Source of the DNA: Hormiphora californensis
Lineage: Eukaryota; Ctenophora; Tentaculata; Cydippida; Pleurobrachiidae
Direction: 5' to 3'
Assembly (NCBI GenBank): GCA_020137815.1
Contig: CM035359.1
Coordinates: 4,994,032 to 5,058,031, forward strand
DNA: 64,000 nt
Both the position numbers and the translations under genes were made by a program. Numbering within the stretch: position 1 is the first letter of the stretch; each line of letters begins with the position of its first letter. Shown here piece after piece: positions 13,201 to 25,200 of the stretch. The notes beneath the pieces are model-generated. The model saw only the letters and a program-made list of their open reading frames with translations, searched no databases and was not told the DNA's origin.

Positions 13201-16200
13201 AGACAGGGTCTGACGTGCATCGGTTAGGATTGAATGGAGAGATTCGTTACGGTAAAAACTGTATAGGATCTCGGTCCTCCTATAACACAGAGAAAGGGGT
13301 ATAAGAAAAACATAAACATAAACGGGTGGGGGGGTGTTATAAAACTTGACGTACCGCAGCATCGTCTCCAGGACTCTGTCCAGGTTTTTATAAAATGGTC
13401 GGGATGTGTAGTACCCACTCCAATAGTCAGCCAGTCTGGAAAAATGGTAGACTAGAAGGTCAAAAGTAAAGTATTGTCTCTTACACAGTATAACACACGA
13501 TTAGGCAGTATGAAAACCATTTAAATAATGCATTTAAATAATGCATCTAAATAATGCATTTAATTAATGCATTAATATATAGCGCCAGGTCCGCTGCAAA
13601 TGGCTTCCAAACTGTATAGCGTGTACACGTGTCACGTACCTATCTGCATAAGTGAAGAAGTCCCCACTGAGAGAGGGTAGAGTAGAGGGAGGGTGGTTGT
13701 CCCGGACCCAATCGAAATAGTCACTCAACACTCCCCATGAAACCTGAGGCGGGATAACAAAGGGTAGGTCCATCCCAATTATTGGGTAAGCCAGGCTTAC
13801 CGGCCCAGTGATTGGGGAAGCTGGCCTACTTTGCTTATGCCCGATTCTAAACCCTGAACCACTCTTTACAGGTAGGTACTAAACTGACACACTATCTACA
13901 ATGTAGATTCTACATTCTACAGTAAGGGGGCCTTTAACGTGTAGCGAGTTTTTTACCACTACACCACTTGGCCAACAAAGTGTTGCAGGTAAATATACTT
14001 GTCTTGTGCAGCTTGTTCGGCCACCGTGCAAATGTAAAGGAAGGTTAGAAGAAAACATTAAAGCAAGGTAAATACTACGTGGGCCAAAAAATAAGGATAA
14101 CTTACATTTGTATTTAGTGCGGGATCATTGTTGATAATATCCATAATGATCTGAAAAGGGAAACATCATAGTATGTATATATGTAACACTATGTAATAAT
14201 CCTTCCAAATCGTGCTTAGAACATGAAATTTATAGGGGCAATGTAATTCCTTCACTAAATGGTGCTAATAGGTCCCTCCTACCACCAAACGGAAGTTTAC
14301 CAACCAACTCCAAGGGGGAGATCCGATAATTGACCTTAATTGGTCTTAATAGATTTATCCCCTATCTTAAGAACATATCTACCCTTAGGAAAGGAGTAGG
14401 GACAAAATCAAGGGCACCAAAGTGTTCAGCGTCCTCGCATTAGTGGGGGTAGGTGCTGGAATTAAGTCTCTATATCATCTGGTTAATTAGATAATTGGAT
14501 AATTAGGTGTGCACATAGCCGTTTTCTGGCCATATGGCTATAGCCATGTTAGGAAAGGAGTAGAGACAAAATCAAGGGCTCTAAAGTGTGTAGCGTCCTC
14601 GCATTAGTGGGGGCAGGTGCTGGAATTAAGTCTCTATCTCAACTGGTTAATGAGATAATTGGATAATTAGTTTTGCGCATAGCCGTTTTTGGCCTTATGG
14701 CTATAGCCACTTTGGAATGGTTTAGAGACTTTTCACTGGTGCCATTTTGTAGTCAATGGCCAAGTTATGGGGGGTCGACGTCGGGCTTTTAAGCTCTATC
14801 TTCAACAGTTTAGCCGTTATTAGTCTTTAAAGGTGCTCAAAATGAGCAAAAAACGGTTTAAAACCCGATTTTGAGCACCTTTAAAGACTAATAACGGCTA
14901 AACTGTTGAAGATAGAGCTTAAAAGCCCGACGTCGACCCCCATAACTTGGCCATTGACTACAAAATGGCACCAGTGAAAAGTCTCTAAACCATTCCAAAG
15001 TGGCTATAGCCATAAGGCCAAAAACGGCTATGCACAAAACTAATTATCCAATTATCTCATTAACCAGTTGAGATAGAGACTTAATTCCAGCACCTACCCC
15101 CACTAATGCGAGGACGCTACACACTTTAGAGCCCTTGATTTTGTCTCTACTCCTTTCCTAACATGGCTATAGCCATATGGCCAGAAACGGCTATGTGCAC
15201 ACCTAATTATCCAATTATCTAATTAACCAGATGATATAGAGACTTAATTCCAGCACCTACCCCCACTAATGCGAGGACGCTGAACACTTTGGTGCCCTTG
15301 ATTTTGTCCCTACTCCTTTCCTAAGGGTAGATATGTTCTTAAGATAGGGGATAAATCTATTAAGACCAATTAAGGTCAATTATCGGACCTCCCCCATGGA
15401 GTTGGTTGGTAAACTTCCGTTTGGTGGTAGGAGGGACCTATTAGCACCATTTAGTGAAGGAATTACATTGCCCCTATAAATTTCATGTTTTGTCAAGTTT
15501 TATACACGATTTGGGAGGGTTATAACACGGCAATTTCTCATTTGCGGCATACGGCGTCTAGACGGTATACCGTCTGGACGGGTTTCGGTGAAATCAGCTA
15601 AAAACGGTACCGAAATTGCTTGAGACGGGTTATAGACGGTATCAGACGGTCTCTAGACGGGTTATAGACGGTATCAGACGGTGTTGCGACGGTATCAGAC
15701 GGTCTCTAGACGGTGTCTAGACGGTACCGTCCCGGCGTCTGGACGGCGTCTGGACGGTGTCTAGACGGTATCCGTCCGAAATTGAGACGGCACGTCTGAA
15801 AATTGTATCAGACGTTGAGACGGACTTTTAGAACTCCGTCTGTATTTCAGACGGAGTTTTAAAAGTACGTCTCAACGCAGTCTAAAGGAAAATCGATGAA
15901 AGTACCGTCTAGACAACGTCTCAACTGAAACCGGTCAACATACCGTCTAAACAACGTCTAGACAACGTCTAAACAGAATCTCGCGATTCAGTTTCAAATA
16001 CCGTCTAGACAACTTCTCCAGCAATTTCGATAAGAATACCGTCTAAACAACGTCTAGACAACGTCTCAAATAATGATGTCTAGACTCGACCGTTTTCGAA
16101 GACCATTCTGGATTACCCATGCCAGTTGGAATTAGTGGTAGATGTGTGCCTATTGAATGAAAATTACACATGTGTTTAACCAGCACAGTCGTACCGCGAT

Positions 16201-19200
16201 GCTCGGGGACGGGAAAGGGGTTATCCTCCCGGTAATTTTCGTACCCAACTTCTTACATTCAACCAAACTCCCCCATAGGAATTTCGCGCGGAGGAACCTG
16301 CATTCTCCAGCCTTTTCGTCACGCGAATGAAGGTGATTATCCAAGAAAAAACTAGCTAAATTCCTGGAGAAAACAGGCATTCGTGCAGTCATTGTCTACT
16401 GCCGCGTTCCCCCTTTCAACTTTGTCTGGTGTATCTCAGAAAATATTTAACTTACAGACTCCCAAAAAACGGGAGGTAACACAATATTGTAAAAAATATA
16501 ATACTATCTGGGTTTTATTTAGATTAATGCACAGATACATAGCTATAGTTAGTGACACTTGGTGTCATAATTTTCTCCCATTGTTGTAGGTATTCACTTG
16601 ACAGCTACCCCCTTTTTCTCTCCCATTCTCGCCCCTCTCTAGCCAGACAGTGTTGAAAGGGGGAACGCAGCAGTAGACAATCACTGCACTAATGCCTGTT
16701 TTCTCCAGGAATTTAGCTAGTTTTTTCTTGGATAATCACCTTCATTCGCGTGACGAAAAGGCTGGAGAATGCAGGTTCCTCCGCGCGAAATTCCTATGGG
16801 GGCTGTTTTGGTATCTCCACATTCACTCTTACATCCAGCTATCGCGTTGTAATACAACTGTGAGATACTGTCTATGGCTGATACTATCAGTGATAGATAG
16901 TGTCGGTTATGAGACGTTGTTTAGACGGTATCTGTATCGGATTCGCTTAAGACGTTGTCTAGACGTTGTTTAGACGGTATGTTGACCGGTTTCAGTTGAG
17001 ACGTTGTCTAGACGGTACTTTCATCGATTTCCCTTTAGACTGCGTTGAGACGTACTTTTAAAACTCCGTCTGAAATACAGACGGAGTTCTAAAAGTCCGT
17101 CTCAACGTCTGGTACAATTTTCAGACGTGCCGTCTCAATTTCGGACGGATACCGTCTAGACACCGTCCAGACGCCGTCCAGACGCCGTCCAGACGCCGGG
17201 ACGGTACCGTCTAGACACCGTATAGAGACCGTCTGATACCGTCGCAACACCGTCTGATACCGTCTATAACCCGTCTAGAGACCGTCTGATACCGTCTATA
17301 ACCCGTCTCAAGCACTTTCGGTACCGTTTTTAGCTGATTTCACCGAAACCCGTCCAGACGGTATACCGTCTAGACGCCGTCTAGACGCCGTATGCCGCAA
17401 ATGAGAAATTGCCTTATAACACTATGGAACACATTTATACATCAATAACATTCTCTTGGTGACTGGGCAGTTTTTGATGGTGCTTCATGATACCTCTCAG
17501 AATATCTTTTCACCTCATTCGACCCATATCAATATCTACCTTGTAATTGTCGTATATATTGTCAGTGTCTTCCTTAAGACTGTAAGAGAAATCGTTCCCT
17601 AGCTCAATGAACACAGCTCCAGTTTTGTGTAGCGCAGCTTTCAGTCTCCACTGTCTTAGTATCTCGAGGGCGCTATCCACTGCCACCCTCTCCTCCTTCC
17701 CCTTCACTATTTTATCACTTCCGTGCCATCGGTCAAGGTAGTTGAATGCTGCACACACCTGAAATACCGATAACTACTTATTGTAATCTGCAGAATTGTG
17801 TGCAGTGATGAAGAAAGGAAAAACCTAGGTCGGAAGAATCTCGACACGCTATTACTGTAATAACTCCCTATTACAGCTAGTACTGTAATAGCACTATTAC
17901 AGGACCTGTAATATAGAGAGGGAGAGAGTGATAGAGAGATAAGGAAAAAAGAGAAAAAAGAACAAGGGTTAGTCGAACCTGCTAAACAAACATAAATTAA
18001 TTAGGATACCCGGAAATATAAAAATATTATATCGATTTATAAATTTCGATTTATAAATTTCGATCTACATATCTCAATAATCGAATTATCAGATTCTGGA
18101 ACATTTTTATTTATTCAACATATTCTATACCCCTATCGGAATACCACTCAAACAAGTATAAAAACCTGTCCCCCAGGACCCTCAAACTACCCCCAGTTTT
18201 GGTATCTCCACATTCACTCTTACATCCAGCTATCGCGTTGTAATACAACTGTGAGATACTGTCTATGGCTGATACTATCAGTGATAGATAGTGTCGGTTA
18301 TGAGACGTTGTTTAGACGGTATCTGTATCGGATTCGCTTAAGACGTTGTCTAGACGTTGTTTAGACGGTATGTTGACCGGTTTCAGTTGAGACGTTGTCT
18401 AGACGGTACTTTCATCGATTTCCCTTTAGACTGCGTTGAGACGTACTTTTAAAACTCCGTCTGAAATACAGACGGAGTTCTAAAAGTCCGTCTCAACGTC
18501 TGGTACAATTTTCAGACGTGCCGTCTCAATTTCGGACGGATACCGTCTAGACACCGTCCAGACGCCGTCCAGACGCCGTCCAGACGCCGGGACGGTACCG
18601 TCTAGACACCGTATAGAGACCGTCTGATACCGTCGCAACACCGTCTGATACCGTCTATAACCCGTCTAGAGACCGTCTGATACCGTCTATAACCCGTCTC
18701 AAGCACTTTCGGTACCGTTTTTAGCTGATTTCACCGAAACCCGTCCAGACGGTATACCGTCTAGACGCCGTCTAGACGCCGTATGCCGCAAATGAGAAAT
18801 TGCCTTATAACACTATGGAACACATTTATACATCAATAACATTCTCTTGGTGACTGGGCAGTTTTTGATGGTGCTTCATGATACCTCTCAGAATATCTTT
18901 TCACCTCATTCGACCCATATCAATATCTACCTTGTAATTGTCGTATATATTGTCAGTGTCTTCCTTAAGACTGTAAGAGAAATCGTTCCCTAGCTCAATG
19001 AACACAGCTCCAGTTTTGTGTAGCGCAGCTTTCAGTCTCCACTGTCTTAGTATCTCGAGGGCGCTATCCACTGCCACCCTCTCCTCCTTCCCCTTCACTA
19101 TTTTATCACTTCCGTGCCATCGGTCAAGGTAGTTGAATGCTGCACACACCTGAAATACCGATAACTACTTATTGTAATCTGCAGAATTGTGTGCAGTGAT

Positions 19201-22200
19201 GAAGAAAGGAAAAACCTAGGTCGGAAGAATCTCGACACGCTATTACTGTAATAACTCCCTATTACAGCTAGTACTGTAATAGCACTATTACAGGACCTGT
19301 AATATAGAGAGGGAGAGAGTGATAGAGAGATAAGGAAAAAAGAGAAAAAAGAACAAGGGTTAGTCGAACCTGCTAAACAAACATAAATTAATTAGGATAC
19401 CCGGAAATATAAAAATATTATATCGATTTATAAATTTCGATTTATAAATTTCGATCTACATATCTCAATAATCGAATTATCAGATTCTGGAACATTTTTA
19501 TTTATTCAACATATTCTATACCCCTATCGGAATACCACTCAAACAAGTATAAAAACCTGTCCCCCAGGACCCTCAAACTACCCCCAGTCAACATGATTAA
19601 GTTTGTTCTACTTGCTCTCTGCGTCCTCGCAGTTCAGGCGATTCCCAGACCAGACCATCTTGACGACAGTGTCCCTTTCCCGTGGACATGGAGGATACTA
19701 CCCCGGGCCCCACTGAAGCCCCCTCGGAGTGTGAAAACTTCATGTATAGCAAGGGAATGAAGTCTAACTATGGAATGGCCATCGCTCACAGGCTACACGT
19801 CCCTAACTGTGGAGGATATCAGGTGAGTGGTGGGGAGTCGAAGGGGCGGGGTGGTGGGGGGTCGAAGAGGGGGGGGGGAATTGTGGTATCAGTCAATTTT
19901 CTATAGAAACAGAGGTTTTTGGAGAACACCATCCCCCTCCCCTTATAGTTATATTAAAGCCAATTGTTGATATTTTCCGCTGGCTAAATAAACAAAGGTG
20001 AACGGATCACTCGAGACGGGTAGAAATGAAAGAGAATGCAAGAGAGGCTGAGGGGCAGTAAGATAAATGAAGAACTCAAGTGAGAGACAAAAAGATATAT
20101 ATCCCGCGAGTGCACATATCACTTCCGCTGTGCGCGACCATGTGCACGGTGAAATTTGCACTGTGCTTCTGCGGGAGCGTGCAGATATAGAGGTAGCGGG
20201 ATATAATTAAGGAAAGTGTTCTCGCAGTGTTTTTACACACAAACACACAAAATATGACTGACAAGGTACAACACGACACACAGTCTGCCATTTTACACTC
20301 ACTCTCCCTCTTTCTCTTTCTAATTATCCCCTTATCACGTTTTGTTGTTTGCTATTTCAAAGAATTCCAATCTCCCTCTCTCGTATCTCTCTCATTATCT
20401 CTCTCTTCTTTTCACTGTTAAAACTGTTAAAACTAAGTCCTCTTGTGTGTAAAACATGTAGCAGTGTGTTTTAGTCTCTTTGTATGTGTTTTTGATTGGT
20501 TTGTCTATTGCTTTGTCACATCTCTCTGTGTGTAACCACCCAAAATTTGATTGTTTTGCTAGTCATGTGTTTTCTCGCGGAATATATACTCAATAACGTC
20601 CTGCACGGCATGTGCAAGCGCTCCTATATCGCACTCGTTTCACTCGTGCAATATAGGTGTGAAATGCACTCCAGCTGCGCTGTTGTGCATTTCACCTCCA
20701 TATATGGCGCACTTGCACTGCGTGCAGAACGTTATGTACTATATATTATAGAGTTTGATAATTTCCTTGGATAATATTTTCTCTTTTCTGTAGAACAAAT
20801 CCAGGTAGTTGCAAAAATTGCATATTGCATATAGCTATTAAAGCGTGGAGGGGTAATGTCATTACCAAGTTATCCCGCATGTTCATGTTGGTATCCAAGA
20901 CACCTCACACTCAGGCCGCTTCGCGGCCTTCGTTTGGCGTGTTTCGCGCGCCGGCAAGGGAGGGGTAACTTCGTTACCAAATGTTCATGCTAAATAATAT
21001 ACTGCGAATCGGTATTTGCCTGTGTCTCCTCCTATAATATAGAAGGTAGAATGGCCGGTGGTACTGATGATGTTTTTCAAGATATTCTGGGGAAGCTGTA
21101 CGTGGAACGGCGATGGAAGTTAGTGGTCCTTGCGCTCTCTTTTGCCGGGGTATCCCTAACAAAGGCCCTGATCATCTACTATCCAACCTTTGCAGGTAGG
21201 TAGGTAAGGTTAGCCATGCCCTTTTCTCTGTAGTGAGAAACGCTCTATATTTATTGGGGCAAAATGATGGTATGTTTTATTTTATGAACCCTCTCATATT
21301 TAGTGAGAAATCCTATATTTTATGTTTCAGGTCGTCTACCGGAGACCTGGAGTTGCATTTCGGACCGATGTAAAGATGAAATTAATAACACGACTAATCG
21401 GGAAGAGCTGTTGTATCCCTGTAACAAAAGTAACTGGGAGGTGGGCATGGACTTCAATTGGGTGGCCACCGAGGGAAAAACCTCTTTCGCCATCGAGCTT
21501 GATTTAGTTTGTAATCCGTTTGCAGTCAGCATGGTATCCTCTGTCTTATTCATCGGAGCTATAGTTGGACTATTCATAAACAGTTTCACCCTGGACCGGT
21601 TTGGTAGGAAACTCTCGCTGATAACATGGACTATCCTCCTGGTCGTCTCTTCCCTCCTGGGTCTGACATACCCACCCAGTTATACCCTCCTCATAGCGGT
21701 TCGGTTCCTACAGGGTGCCACCCTGTACCCCTCAAGCGCAGCAAACTTTCTCCTTCTTCTGGAGTGCTTCCCCTCCTCTCACACCAACACTGCAAATAAC
21801 CTCGTGATGGTAGCTCACGGTGGAGCATCAGCTGTGTTTGCATTAACGGCTGCACTAGTGACTCAATGGGAGCACTATCATGCCGTTGTTGCTACAATGT
21901 CGGCGGTGTTTCTAGTTCCTTATGCCCTCGTCCCCGAGTCACCGCAGTGGCACCTAGTCCACAGGGGGGATGAAGCTGCTGCTAAACGGTGTTTGAAAAC
22001 TCTCTTTAGGATCAATGGCGGAACTACTGATCCTGAGTTTTTGGACAAAGTTAAAATCCTTCCTCCTGCTACCAATGATTATGACAAAGATACGGTTAAA
22101 TCATTTACATGGAACAAGGTGATGCTAGCTGAAACGCTTGCCATTCTTTATCTCTGGATGATATGCTCGATGGGGTACCATGCTCTCAACTTCGGGTGGG

Positions 22201-25200
22201 TCACCATCCTACCTGATCCCTATGTAGGATACACAGTTAACGCGTTTATCGAGGTTCTATCAGGCCTCATATGTACTTATCTGGCATACAGGGTGGGCAG
22301 GAGATGGACCATGGTATCGGGACTTCTCATAGCGGCATTCTGTATGTTCACTGCCTCGATAAACGTCCCCATTTATGGGGACTGGACCGTCAGTGACATT
22401 GCATCTCTGATCGGAATGTTCTTCCTGAATATTCCATATTGTGGACTATACCTGTGGACCGGGGAGATTCCTCCTGCCTCGCACGCTGGGTTTATCTTCA
22501 GCATTGGCAGTTCTACTGGCCGAGTCGGGGGTTTCTTTGCCCCCATGATGTTCGGGGTGCTGTCTCAGTTGACAAGTAATAGCTTCCCTCTCCTGCTAAT
22601 GGGGTGTCTTCAGGTCCTTGGTGGGGTCATATCTGCTTGTTTGGTGGAGACGAAGGGGGTACCCAAGGTCCTAACACCTGAAGACGTGGTCAAAAGACGG
22701 AATGAGCAGAAACTGAGGTGCTTTGGAAGACAATAACCCGTGTTTCAGATCACAACAATTTTAAAGGAAATGGACGAACTGATAGAGCTGATAGAGCGGT
22801 ATTAGCTTTCTATCTTATCGGGAATTTGGGCTTGAGCTCTTTCATTTTTGGTAATTTTTTTGGTGCACGAGCCAATCAGAGGCTTGAATTTCGAAACAGA
22901 CACCGTATTCCCACTACAAGCAGTATTGTAAGGGTGAGCCCACTGCCTTGTCCCGTTGGGTAATCTCTTTTTGGGCCCAGATGGCTGATGGAGTGCCTTC
23001 TTGCCCATGCGTCGCCGAACGTATTGTCAGCTCACTCAATTCAAAATATATACTCATCGTTTCGAGTTCTTCCTAACCTCCAAATTCAAAGCTAAGTCTC
23101 TAAAATTTCACAAAACCAAGTGGGGGGCCTTTCTGGGTTTTAGTTTACAAGTACCTTTGGATCGGGTCCACAAGTTTCCCGTAAGCTATAGGAAGAGAAG
23201 GGGCCGAGATGGGTGTGTATATCAGTAATACCTGTCTTATCTGAAAACAGGTCAAATGTTTTAGGAAAACCAGCTGTCATGGCACACACGATGAGCTGCC
23301 AATATGGTTCATGATTGTGTAGAAAATAGAAATAATAATTGTGGATCATGGCTCACCCCATGATTGTCTCCAACGAAAGTCGAGGTTCCTAGTTCTTGCC
23401 AGATGGTTCTTTATGGAGTAGTGGACCCTCTATATACACGTTAGGAGTAGTGTTAAAGGGAGTAGTAGACCCTTTGGCCTTTATAAAGTAGGAATAGAGG
23501 TGGAGTAGTAGACCCTCTATAATAAAGTAGAAATACATTTAACATTGTGTTATTACAAAGAAATAGGTAACCAGGTGCGGGTGATGGTTTTCATTTTCTT
23601 TCACACCTCTTAAAGATGTCAACAAAAGGAACGGGCGATTTTTCGAGATTTCTATGTTCTAATGAGATCACCTGAATATGCATACCGGTCAGACCGAAGA
23701 GCTTATTGACATATGCCATTACGGGAGACAGTCCAAATGGATCAATTGCCCAACCAGATCGTGGGATCGCTTCTGAAAATGTATACACATCACTGAAAAC
23801 TGAATACCACCCATTATCTTCTACCCGGTAAGAGAATGTACACCTGTACTTCTCAATTTTAGATCAAACCTACAAGGTCCTGTGTCAACAAGCAGATCTA
23901 TATAACAACACATACCTGGGAAGTTTTCAATGAGCCACTGGTGTCCATCAAACATCTCATTGAACATTGCGAAGTAGTGGGTGTTCGCCTCGTCAGTTTG
24001 GACCCACCCACCCTGGACAAACTCAAATCTACCTTCCAGTGCCAGCCTAGTGTGGAATCATTGTGTGTAACCATGGTAACCAATGTTAGGAACCCACCCA
24101 CCCTGGACAAACTCAAATCTACCCTCTAGAGCCAGTCTAGTGTGGAATACGTGTTTATCATTGTGTGTGTGTGTGTGTGTTGTACAGCCAGAGGATAGCC
24201 AGAAACTATGGAGTATGGAGAACGTTTTGGGCGTATAAAAGCGAGTTTATTTTGGGAGGCGAGCCGAACCATACAATTACATCACAATTTCACATCAAGT
24301 GATGTCAACTACATTGGACCCCCTTTTTTTGTTCAAACCAATTTTATTTTATTCTTTATAAACAGGGTCGAGCAATGCAAACTTTTCTCTATCTCGCTTT
24401 CTTTCTCTTGTTTTCTATCTCTTTTTCAACACTCATACACACCCACACTCCCGGGAGGGGTGCTCCCCTTGCATAATTTTGTTGTATTCCGATATATTAC
24501 ATAAAATGGCTGGCTCAGCGTATAGAGTTCAATATTTCTTGTCCGTCGCTTTACTTGTAGTCGGGCCGGTTTCCCTACTTTTTACCCTCCAAAACACCCT
24601 CTCGCCTCATCTTTGTCTGGTGCAGGGAGAGACTACGAAGGAGATACGACAGGATGTCCCCACTTCTAGCAATGCCTCCACAGGATGGGCATCAGTCAAT
24701 TCAAAGTTGTTTGTGGTGATTGTAGCGGGGTTTAGGACGGGGAGTACCCTGTTAGGAGAGATTTTCAACCAGAACCCAGAAGTTAACTATATCTTCGAGC
24801 CCTTTCATGAGGTATATTTGATGAGAAAAAACCCTCCTCGCGAGCTTGCCAAGCTAGACAAATGTAAAGGGAGGGTTAGAACAACCTTGCGCATGATTCA
24901 GCGTGATCTATGACAGTAGTCATAGCAACTGTACTTTTCAGGGGTATCTGGAGACCGGTGTCAAAGACCTTCCTAATTATCGTCCGGGGATGACCCATGA
25001 GGAACTACAGATTGTCTACCTCGACAACCTTATCAACAACTGCACCAGCTATTTTCCACGTAAGTTTCTCAGACAGATGAAGTCATTACACTGCAGGGAT
25101 CAGGAAGGAGAAATTGTTGCCAAATACGGGAACCCGAACAGTACAATATGTGACCCACCAAAAAATATTACAACTGAACGATGTTACAAGCTTGATACAA

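Noticed and set aside
16150-16973. Reading frames on both strands sharing [15 protein letters not shown] within the MULE-like element
   Set aside because: They come from the nested inverted repeat, so the same peptide appears on both strands. There is no transposase motif.
24860-24900. A 38-bp intron to explain the sulfotransferase frame break
   Set aside because: GT and AG are present, but the intron would be far shorter than others here and the spliced frame runs into a stop. A one-base indel fits better.
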